Shown here piece by piece: positions 1 through 5,663 of a stretch of 7,139 bases of DNA. This DNA is from Rickettsiaceae bacterium (GTDB lineage Bacteria > Pseudomonadota > Alphaproteobacteria > Rickettsiales > Rickettsiaceae), in the NCBI GenBank assembly GCA_022702085.1, contig JAKONF010000117.1:1-7139 (forward strand), in the 5' to 3' direction. Each line of letters starts with the position of its first letter. The stretch's first letter is position 1. The position numbers and the translations under genes are program-made. The notes beneath the pieces were generated by a model. That model had not been told where the DNA came from. It worked only from the letters and a program-made list of their open reading frames with translations, and did not search any database.

Positions 1-25
1 CTTTGGTGACAATTATTAAATTAAA

Positions 26-42
26 TATCTTGTTCTAAGATA
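26..42. repeat. Interrupted palindrome just upstream of the -35
   Basis: TATCTT (26-31) and AAGATA (37-42) are perfect 6-bp inverted arms around a 5-nt spacer, ending 9 bp before the -35 hexamer. The position suits a regulator binding site. It could also be the remnant of an upstream terminator or chance in AT-rich DNA. I do not recognise it as a known operator. Confidence 0.3.
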
Positions 43-51
43 GTGGTTGGG

Positions 52-79
52 TTGACAGTTGATAAAAAAATGTTATAAA
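52..79 (+). promoter_or_regulatory. Sigma70-type promoter for the cupredoxin-FTR1-yciB genes
   Basis: A perfect -35 hexamer TTGACA (52-57) is followed after 16 bp by TATAAA (74-79). A TG dinucleotide at 71-72, one base before the -10, makes it an extended -10 element. Transcription would start near position 86, leaving a leader of about 50 nt before the ATG at 138. This is the best promoter match I found in the window. No Fur-box-like sequence was recognised over it, so any iron control is unproven. Confidence 0.6.
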
Positions 80-93
80 TTTCAAGATTACTA

Positions 94-112
94 ATTGTTT
101 TACTATAACAAT
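94..112 (+). repeat. Small inverted repeat in the leader of the cupredoxin gene
   Basis: ATTGTT (94-99) and AACAAT (107-112) form a 6-bp stem with a 7-nt loop, inside the predicted leader just after the likely transcription start. A second pair, AAGATT (84-89) and AATCTT (110-115), partly overlaps it. The stem is AT-rich and weak and no T-run follows, so it does not look like an attenuator. It could be an operator half or chance. Confidence 0.25.
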
Positions 113-137
113 CTTAAATAATAATCCGTGGTAATTT

Positions 138-461
138 ATGATTAAATATCTTTCATTGATAATGCTATTTTTTCCTGCAGCTTACGCCGCTTCTGAGACA
201 GTAGAGATACATTTAGTTATCAAAGATCATAAATTTCAGCCAGAACAAATAGAAGTTCCTGCTGGAATTCCACTTAGGCTAACCGTAGAAAATCAAGACG
301 CGACCATTGAAGAATTTGATAGTCCTGATCTAAAACGCGAAAAAATCATTCCTGGTAATAGTTCTATTCATATTAAGCTTGCACCGCTGAAAATTGGCAG
401 CTATTGTTTTGTAGGAGAATTCCATGCAGATACTGCTAAGGGTTGTTTAATTGTAAAATAA
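138..461 (+). CDS. Secreted cupredoxin-domain protein, iron-uptake partner of FTR1
   Basis: This 107-aa protein begins with a Sec signal peptide (about residues 1-17, with an AYA cleavage site before Ala18). The rest is a single small cupredoxin-like domain. The segments EEF (58-60), LKREK (65-69) and GEFHADTAKG (93-102) match the cupredoxin family that is commonly encoded beside FTR1 permeases. By family knowledge it works in the periplasm, probably binding or oxidising iron or copper before uptake. His96 is kept, but the usual N-terminal copper-ligand histidine is absent, so a blue-copper site is doubtful. Two mature cysteines, Cys90 and Cys103, could bind metal or form a disulfide. It leads the operon behind a strong promoter, and the FTR1 gene starts 7 nt after its stop. 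The ATG start is supported by the signal peptide; the ribosome site is weak. Confidence 0.85.
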   Translation: MIKYLSLIMLFFPAAYAASETVEIHLVIKDHKFQPEQIEVPAGIPLRLTVENQDATIEEFDSPDLKREKIIPGNSSIHIKLAPLKIGSYCFVGEFHADTAKGCLIVK

Positions 462-468
462 AAAAACG

Positions 469-1290
469 ATGTTTCAAGTTGCAACTATTATTTTTAGAGA
501 ATCTTTAGAAATTTCCTTATTGCTTGGGATAATTTTTGCTACGACCCGTAATATAATCAATTCCCGTATTTATATCTTATACGGAGTTATTGGTGGGTTT
601 GTTGGCGCTTCAATTTTTGCTTTTTTTACCCAGACTCTCTCATCTTCATTTTTTGGTTTAGGTGACGAGATATTTGATGCTTCAATCATCCTCCTGACTG
701 CAGCCATTATAAGCTGGACTATAATTTGGATGAAGGGATATAGCGGTAGAATATATCGCAATATGGACGAATTATCATCTAGAATTAATAACAAATCTGC
801 AAGTCCTATCATGTTAGTGCTGGTAGTAGGTACCATCATACTACGTGAAGGCGCTGAAATAATATTACTAATTTACAGCATTTCAACTACGCAAAAACTT
901 GCGCCGCAAAATTATCTGCTAGGATTTGGTTTGGGATCACTGCTTGGTGTAGTAACTGGTACTGGTATATATCTAGGGTTAATCAAATTTGCCGGTAAAT
1001 ATATCTTTAAAATTTCTTCAACTCTGCTATTATTTATTGCAGCTGGGCTTGCCGCGCAAGGAGCTGGCATACTAACTTCTGTTGGCGCAATCACAATGTA
1101 TACTGACCAAATTTGGGATAGCTCTTGGCTTGTAACTGATTACAGCCTCGTAGGTAAAATGTTAAACAATATCATTGGCTACACAGCCAAACCCAATGGT
1201 ATGCAGTTGATATTTTATGTAAGCACTATTTTATTAAATATAATTGCGCAAATAAACCAAAAAAAATTAATGAAAACAGAAAATGATTAA
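469..1290 (+). CDS. FTR1-family high-affinity iron permease
   Basis: This 273-aa polytopic inner-membrane protein has about seven hydrophobic segments. Both hallmark REXXE iron-binding motifs are present: RESLE at residues 10-14 in the first helix and REGAE at 126-130 in the fourth. The C-terminal part (WDSSW 216-220, then NGMQLIFY 243-250) also fits the family. FTR1/EfeU proteins import iron that has been oxidised or delivered by a periplasmic partner, here very likely the cupredoxin-like protein encoded 7 nt upstream. No EfeB-type peroxidase or full EfeO is present, so this is a reduced version of the system. Its 3' end overlaps the yciB start by 8 nt, implying translational coupling. The length is normal and the gene looks intact. 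The substrate could be ferric or ferrous iron; sequence alone does not decide this. Confidence 0.93.
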   Translation: MFQVATIIFRESLEISLLLGIIFATTRNIINSRIYILYGVIGGFVGASIFAFFTQTLSSSFFGLGDEIFDASIILLTAAIISWTIIWMKGYSGRIYRNMDELSSRINNKSASPIMLVLVVGTIILREGAEIILLIYSISTTQKLAPQNYLLGFGLGSLLGVVTGTGIYLGLIKFAGKYIFKISSTLLLFIAAGLAAQGAGILTSVGAITMYTDQIWDSSWLVTDYSLVGKMLNNIIGYTAKPNGMQLIFYVSTILLNIIAQINQKKLMKTEND

Positions 1291-1813
1291 GTTTTTATCA
1301 GAGTTTGGTCCTTTAATTGCCTTTTTTATTGGCTATAAATTTGGCGGTATCCAAGGAGCTACCCTGTACATGATTATAACTGCTGTAGTTAGTATCAGCT
1401 TATGTTATTTCATTGAAGGTAAAGTTCAAACTTTTTCAGTAATTTCTACTGTAATTTTATTAATATCTGGTGGCATCACGCTGCTCACTGGCAACGCTAT
1501 GTTTATAAAAATAAAACCCACCATTTTATATGTGATATTTGGTAGTACTTTTTTGATCAGCGCGCTTAAAGGTAGGCCATTTATCAAATATCTGTTTAAT
1601 AAAACTATTCCATTACAAGATAAGGCTTGGAACGTGATAAGTTATAATGCAACCACTTTCTTTTATATAATGGCAGTTATCAATGAACTAGTATGGCGTA
1701 ATTATGCAGAATCAACTTGGGTCAAATTTAAAGTATTTGGGGTGATTCCTATAACTTTATGCTTTATACTTCTACACATACCTTTTGTTTTGCGTAATAA
1801 ACTTCCTGATTAA
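1283..1813 (+). CDS. yciB: Septation protein A family inner-membrane protein (YciB/IspZ)
   Basis: This 176-aa hydrophobic protein has about five membrane segments and family signatures: FIKIKPTILY (74-83), NELVWRNY (134-141) and WVKFKVFG (146-153). YciB proteins sit in the inner membrane and are linked to cell-envelope synthesis and septation; in Shigella loss of the gene (ispZ) blocks septation and intracellular spreading. Length and architecture are normal for the family, and the start ATG aligns with the family N-terminus. The gene overlaps the FTR1 stop region by 8 nt and so is probably co-expressed with the iron module. That partnership looks like operon packing and not a functional link. 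No clear terminator follows in the 60-bp gap before the next gene. Confidence 0.92.
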   Translation: MIKFLSEFGPLIAFFIGYKFGGIQGATLYMIITAVVSISLCYFIEGKVQTFSVISTVILLISGGITLLTGNAMFIKIKPTILYVIFGSTFLISALKGRPFIKYLFNKTIPLQDKAWNVISYNATTFFYIMAVINELVWRNYAESTWVKFKVFGVIPITLCFILLHIPFVLRNKLPD

Positions 1814-1873
1814 CTTAGTCTTAGTATAAAATAATATTTATATTTTTCTAAATAAATTAATGAAAAAGATTTG

Positions 1874-2128
1874 ATGAAAAAAGTCACAGTGAGAATCTAC
1901 CTGCTTTTGTTAATAAATCTCTTTACTTGCTGCTCTGAAAAAACTCTACCCGTAGAATGGTATGTAGAGCATCCTGAAATACTGAAACAAGAAGTTGAAA
2001 AATGCAAGATCAAAACTTTAGACGAATTAGCGAAAGATAAACATTGTACAGTCATCAGAGTAGCACAGCAAAAAGTATTTGATGATCATCAGATAAACGC
2101 ACCAATTCCAACTTTTAAAATAAAATAA
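1874..2128 (+). CDS. EexN-like entry-exclusion lipoprotein
   Basis: This 84-aa protein starts at the ATG at 1874; a TTG directly before it would add one residue and is less likely. It has a short basic N-terminus, a hydrophobic core (residues 8-17) and a lipobox-like FTC with Cys19 or Cys20 as the lipidation site. The mature part carries the EexN pattern: EWYVEHPE (28-35), then two conserved cysteines (44 and 58) separated by a short acidic stretch. EexN-type lipoproteins of conjugative plasmids reduce uptake of a second copy of the same element. Here no conjugation gene is nearby, so it may be a chromosomal relic or a repurposed envelope protein. The gene may be read through from yciB, 60 nt upstream. 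Family assignment rests on short motifs and is moderately sure. Confidence 0.7.
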   Translation: MKKVTVRIYLLLLINLFTCCSEKTLPVEWYVEHPEILKQEVEKCKIKTLDELAKDKHCTVIRVAQQKVFDDHQINAPIPTFKIK

Positions 2129-2189
2129 ACTATACAATATATTTAAGCAAATTATTTTTACCTAGTATCTATATTTAGTCGAATGATTT

Positions 2190-2477
2190 ATGACTTATAC
2201 TAAATTGCAATTTGCTTTTGATTTAAAAAATTTAATTAATAAGTATCAAAATGCTAAAGTTATTGGTAGCAAAGTTTTTGAGTTATTTCACAATAACTTA
2301 AATGATTGTGAAGAAGATCTTAAAGGTATTTTATTACAATTAGCAATGATGGAGGAAGGACCCGAATTTGAATATAATATGAAAGAGTTAGAAGAAATAG
2401 CTAATGACTTGTTTTGTGGTAAAAAAGTAGGAGATATAGATAGAAAATTCACTTGGGAAAGCAGACAAGATTTATGA
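2190..2477 (+). CDS. Hypothetical protein, 95 aa, charged and mainly helical
   Basis: I do not recognise this protein. It has no signal peptide and no membrane segment, and is likely cytoplasmic. The sequence is rich in Glu, Asp, Lys and Leu. It looks mostly alpha-helical, with two amphipathic stretches (about residues 5-35 and 42-75) linked around an acidic EEGPEFEY segment (55-62). Two cysteines (40 and 76) are not in a metal-binding arrangement. Codon use is AT-rich like its neighbours, and the ORF is clean with an ATG start. It stands alone, with 61 bp before it and 123 bp after it. The composition and uninterrupted frame support a real gene; its function cannot be inferred. Confidence 0.65.
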   Translation: MTYTKLQFAFDLKNLINKYQNAKVIGSKVFELFHNNLNDCEEDLKGILLQLAMMEEGPEFEYNMKELEEIANDLFCGKKVGDIDRKFTWESRQDL

Positions 2478-2600
2478 AATTTTGTTTTTAGAACACTTAT
2501 TTTAATTCAAATATAAGTCTATTCAATTATTCTTAAATTATTTATTGATCCATTGTTTAAAATTTGTTAACTTTGCGTAATCAACTAGCAGTTACATCAT

Positions 2601-3374
2601 ATGTCAAAGTTAAACCAAAACATTATTACGAAAACACAACTTAATAATTCAAAATCTAATACGAATGATACATCTATCACTATCAGCGAAAGTAAAGGAC
2701 AATCTACTAATTTAAGAATAATAGACTTGATTAAAAGTCCTGTATGTGATGATAATCAAACTTTGGTATTAGACAAAGGAGCTCTTAAAACCATATATAA
2801 TTTTTTTCGCAGCAAAGATGTTGAAGAATTAGTCTTTGACAATGTGGTTATATCAAAAGATGCAGAAACATATGTATATTTAGATAAAATAACTTCTTCA
2901 GAAAACCCTAGTATTGATAAGTTAAGTTTTATAAATATACAACAATCTAGTGATCACAACCCACCTTACAGTTTGGTTAATATATTTGCAAAATCAAATT
3001 TCTTGGAACCAGTCAGATTTGTAAATATAAAAATTTTTGAGATTTTAAATTGCATAGTAGAACTTAAAATATTTTATAATATGATCAAGATGACAGAATT
3101 TAATTACTTAAAGGAATTCATATCTGGAAATGTTCAAGTTAAAGGAATGGATGCTGATTATTTCAAAGAAACAATTGGTCTATTTAAAGAATGTCTTGAT
3201 AAAAGATCAGCAAAAATTATTTTGCGTGTGATGAAATCGGATTTTAATGAGCATCTTTCGAACGAAGAAAATGAACAGTTGTATTCTTCAATAAAAGATC
3301 ATCCAAATGCGAATTACTACGATATGGAAGAGAGCAATCTATCCGGAGAATCTCAAACAATAACTCACGATTAA
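2601..3374 (+). CDS. Hypothetical protein, 257 aa, with degenerate LRR-like repeats
   Basis: I do not recognise this protein as a named family. Residues 1-37 are rich in Asn, Ser, Thr and Lys and are probably disordered. The middle holds three similar units about 30 residues apart, centred on VEELVFDNVVI (74-84), IDKLSFINI (105-113) and LEPVRFVNIKI (135-145). Each has the alternating hydrophobic pattern plus Asn seen in leucine-rich-type repeats. The C-terminal part (about 150-215) appears helical, and the tail (220-257) is acidic and polar. There is no signal peptide or membrane helix. A soluble repeat protein, possibly a secreted effector in a host-associated bacterium, is a reasonable guess but is not shown. 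It has its own 123-bp upstream gap, in which I saw no convincing promoter, and runs convergently into motB. Confidence 0.7.
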   Translation: MSKLNQNIITKTQLNNSKSNTNDTSITISESKGQSTNLRIIDLIKSPVCDDNQTLVLDKGALKTIYNFFRSKDVEELVFDNVVISKDAETYVYLDKITSSENPSIDKLSFINIQQSSDHNPPYSLVNIFAKSNFLEPVRFVNIKIFEILNCIVELKIFYNMIKMTEFNYLKEFISGNVQVKGMDADYFKETIGLFKECLDKRSAKIILRVMKSDFNEHLSNEENEQLYSSIKDHPNANYYDMEESNLSGESQTITHD

Positions 3375-3376
3375 TA

Positions 3377-3417
3377 TCAAAAATTCGGAATAGCTAGATA
3401 TTTATTTTGCTATTCCG
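3377..3417 (-). terminator. Intrinsic terminator of the motAB unit, overlapping motB
   Basis: CGGAATAGC (3386-3394) and GCTATTCCG (3409-3417) form a perfect 9-bp stem with a 14-nt loop. Read on the minus strand, the stem is followed by AATTTTTGATATT, a short T-run typical of intrinsic termination. The upstream arm encodes the last motB residues and the motB TAA lies in the loop. On the plus strand no T-run follows, so the hairpin should serve the 257-aa gene only weakly. Confidence 0.6.
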
Positions 3418-4271
3418 TCTGGTACTGATTGCTGAAATTTACTTACCGATGCATTATTAAGTAGCGTGATAGTTACGCGAATATTTTTAGCACTATATTG
3501 ATCTCTAGGATCAAATGGTTCAGTATTAGCCATACCAACAATTTTAGCTACTTGATCATTCTTGATTAAGTTATTAGTCATAAATTTTCTCACTTCATTA
3601 GCACGCAATGAAGAAAGTGACCAATAATCCATATTGTTTTTACTTGAATCTTTTGTACTAGCTGTATGACCACTAATTGCGATATAATTAGGTTGATTTC
3701 GAATCATTTTACTAATTACCGTCAGAATTTTGCTCATATATGGTTGTAACTCTAATGTATTAGGCTTAAACATTGGCCTGCTATCGCTATCCATGATTTG
3801 AATACGCAAACCTTCATTAGTTACATCAACATTTAAGTTATCAGCAAAATCTTTTAGCTCTATATTTTGCTGAATATTATTCATTATATTAATAAATTGA
3901 TCTTTCTCTAAATCGCTCATTTGATCAGATTTATTTGCCTGGTTTATTTTCCTACCTCTTGATGGAGAGCCATAAACTAATGAGCTACTTGCGTTGTAAT
4001 TTGAAAGTATACCATCATTAACATTAGGATTACTACCGCCATCATAACCAACACCATTTTTGTCATATTGTGATGAAGTAGGAGTAAAATATTTAGCAAC
4101 GCCTTTTAATGTATCCTCAGGTGTTACGCTAAGTAGCCACAACAATAAAAAGAAAGCCATCATTGCAGTTATAAAGTCAGCATAAGCAACTTTCCACATA
4201 GCAGCACTTGGTGCCTCCATGCGGTTTGCTCTTCTTCTATTTTTATAAATTACAGTCTGCTTGATCGACAT
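3402..4271 (-). CDS. motB: Flagellar motor stator protein MotB
   Basis: MotB is the peptidoglycan-anchored half of the proton-driven stator. This 289-aa protein has the basic N-terminus, one membrane helix (about residues 27-48) beginning WKVAYADFITA, and Asp32, the proton-carrying residue, at the same number as in E. coli. A plug/linker region (50-115) rich in Ser, Asn and Gly follows, then an OmpA-like peptidoglycan-binding domain (about 150-275). In that domain GHT (201-203) is followed by Ala204, where most family members have Asp; LSSLRANEV (219-227) keeps the arginine (223). The usual NRR near the end reads NIR (263-265). The gene starts 12 nt after motA. The length is within the family range and the reading frame is intact. 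Confidence 0.95.
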   Translation of the reverse strand: MSIKQTVIYKNRRRANRMEAPSAAMWKVAYADFITAMMAFFLLLWLLSVTPEDTLKGVAKYFTPTSSQYDKNGVGYDGGSNPNVNDGILSNYNASSSLVYGSPSRGRKINQANKSDQMSDLEKDQFINIMNNIQQNIELKDFADNLNVDVTNEGLRIQIMDSDSRPMFKPNTLELQPYMSKILTVISKMIRNQPNYIAISGHTASTKDSSKNNMDYWSLSSLRANEVRKFMTNNLIKNDQVAKIVGMANTEPFDPRDQYSAKNIRVTITLLNNASVSKFQQSVPDGIAK

Positions 4272-4283
4272 AAATTGATATAA

Positions 4284-5153
4284 TTAATTAATTATCTTCA
4301 TTGAATAATTGTTAATAAAATTATCTAATTCTTGAAAGCTTGGTCTAACATCTTCTGGTATATTTTTACGCATATACTCCACAATGATAATAGGAGGATT
4401 ACCTTGCAAGTAAGCAATAAATCCGCTTTTAATGCACTCTAAATATTTAACTCGCAGATCAGCAAATTTAGCTAGAAATGTACCTATTGGACCGAATAAA
4501 CCATAAGACAGTAATACTCCAGTGAAAGTACCAACTAAAGCTGCAGCAATTAACTGACCAAGCACTTCTGGGGGTTCCATGATACTTCTCATAGTAACCA
4601 TAACGCCAAGTACAGCTGCTACAATCCCTAGAGCTGGTAAGGCATCTGATAGCACCTTAATAGCTTTTGATGGAGCATTTACATCTTCATAGTAAACGTC
4701 TAATTCTCTATTGACAAAATCCTCAAATTGATAAGGATTATCAACACCCATGGTCAATAATCTTAAGTTATCTTTCATAAATTCGCCAGCAAATTCATGC
4801 TTATCTAAAGATGGAGCTTGCAGAAAAAGATCACTTTCTTGTGGATTTTCCAGATGAGTTTCAATCTCAAGCATACCTTTGGCTTTCATTAATTTAAAAG
4901 TATTGAAGCTAAATAATAAAAGTTCAAGATATTCACTCTTATTGTATGGTTTATTTTTGAAAAGATTTACTAAATCTTTCATCATTTTTTTAATTATAGA
5001 AAGAGGATTAGCAATAAGTACTGAACCAATACCTGAGCCAACAATTATTATTATTTCATTAGGCTGCCATAATAACCATAAATCGCCAGCATGCATTAAG
5101 TATCCTACTATAACCGAAGTGAATACGACGAAGACACCTATTAAAAATAACAT
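4284..5153 (-). CDS. motA: Flagellar motor stator protein MotA
   Basis: MotA forms the proton channel with MotB and pushes on the rotor protein FliG. This 289-aa protein aligns with E. coli MotA from the first residue without a shift at the key sites. Pro173 (DALPALGIVAAVLG) and Pro222 (FGPIG) are both conserved. Glu98 of the cytoplasmic loop is kept, and position 90 is Lys instead of Arg, which preserves the charge that contacts FliG. Four membrane segments are visible, two near the N-terminus and two around 170-190 and 200-225. The N-terminus beginning MLFLIGVFVV fixes the start. It lies 33 nt after tadA and 12 nt before motB, so the pair is co-transcribed. No strong private promoter was seen in the gap. 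All key sites suggest a working stator. Confidence 0.96.
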   Translation of the reverse strand: MLFLIGVFVVFTSVIVGYLMHAGDLWLLWQPNEIIIIVGSGIGSVLIANPLSIIKKMMKDLVNLFKNKPYNKSEYLELLLFSFNTFKLMKAKGMLEIETHLENPQESDLFLQAPSLDKHEFAGEFMKDNLRLLTMGVDNPYQFEDFVNRELDVYYEDVNAPSKAIKVLSDALPALGIVAAVLGVMVTMRSIMEPPEVLGQLIAAALVGTFTGVLLSYGLFGPIGTFLAKFADLRVKYLECIKSGFIAYLQGNPPIIIVEYMRKNIPEDVRPSFQELDNFINNYSMKIIN

Positions 5154-5186
5154 TTTTAATACCCAATTAATTTTTATGCATTCGGA

Positions 5187-5663
5187 TTATAAACTATTTT
5201 TTCTAACATTACTAAAAAAATTTCTAATTAATGACAAAGAAATTTGTTCATTTAAATTTGCATACACCTCTGGACGGTGAAAACAAAAACCAGAGTTGTA
5301 ATACCTAGAACCATGTTCAATCGCTCCTTGCTTTATATCACTTGCTCCATAGTATAGCCTTGATAGACGCGCAAATGATATGGCAGCTGCGCACATGTGA
5401 CATGGTTCTAAACTGACATAGATATCATAGTCACTCAAATATTTACTATTAATTTTTCTACAAGCTTCGTATATGACATTTATTTCAGCATGGAGTAATG
5501 GATTTTTTTCTTTTTGCATTAAATTATGGCCTTCTGCTACAATTTCCTTACTAAATCTATGTACAATAATAGCACCCACAGGTACTTCGCCAAGGAGCAA
5601 AGCTTGCTTTGCCAGGTTAATTGCTCTATTCATATATGAATTATTAAAATTTGATGCTGTCAT
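5187..5663 (-). CDS. tadA: tRNA-specific adenosine deaminase TadA
   Basis: TadA converts A34 to inosine in the anticodon of tRNA-Arg(ACG), using a zinc-bound water. The protein is 158 aa from the ATG at 5663. Zinc and catalytic residues are His58 and Glu60 (HAE) and Cys88 and Cys91 (PCHMC), one residue later than in E. coli TadA. The VPVGAIIV strand (27-34) also matches. This numbering supports the chosen start; the open frame continues 32 codons further upstream to 5759, but that part lies inside the transporter gene and does not resemble TadA. A later ATG at 5633 is possible but would remove the N-terminal segment that resembles E. coli. The start overlaps the 3' end of the transporter gene by 20 nt, so translation is probably coupled. 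It is normally essential. Confidence 0.95.
   Translation of the reverse strand: MTASNFNNSYMNRAINLAKQALLLGEVPVGAIIVHRFSKEIVAEGHNLMQKEKNPLLHAEINVIYEACRKINSKYLSDYDIYVSLEPCHMCAAAISFARLSRLYYGASDIKQGAIEHGSRYYNSGFCFHRPEVYANLNEQISLSLIRNFFSNVRKNSL

Noticed and set aside
1..137. Fur, Irr or RirA type iron operator upstream of the iron module
   Set aside because: I looked for known iron-box patterns around the promoter and found none convincing; only unassigned AT-rich dyads are present.
570..1094. Minus-strand open frames inside the FTR1 gene
   Set aside because: They are antisense shadows of a conserved membrane protein with both REXXE motifs intact.
2478..2600. Promoter or small RNA in the gap before the 257-aa gene
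   Set aside because: A TTGATC at 2545-2550 has no good -10 at the right distance, and no stable hairpin or RNA gene is evident.
4879..5280. Plus-strand open frame opposite motA and tadA
   Set aside because: It lies antisense to two confidently assigned genes, and its translation shows no family features.
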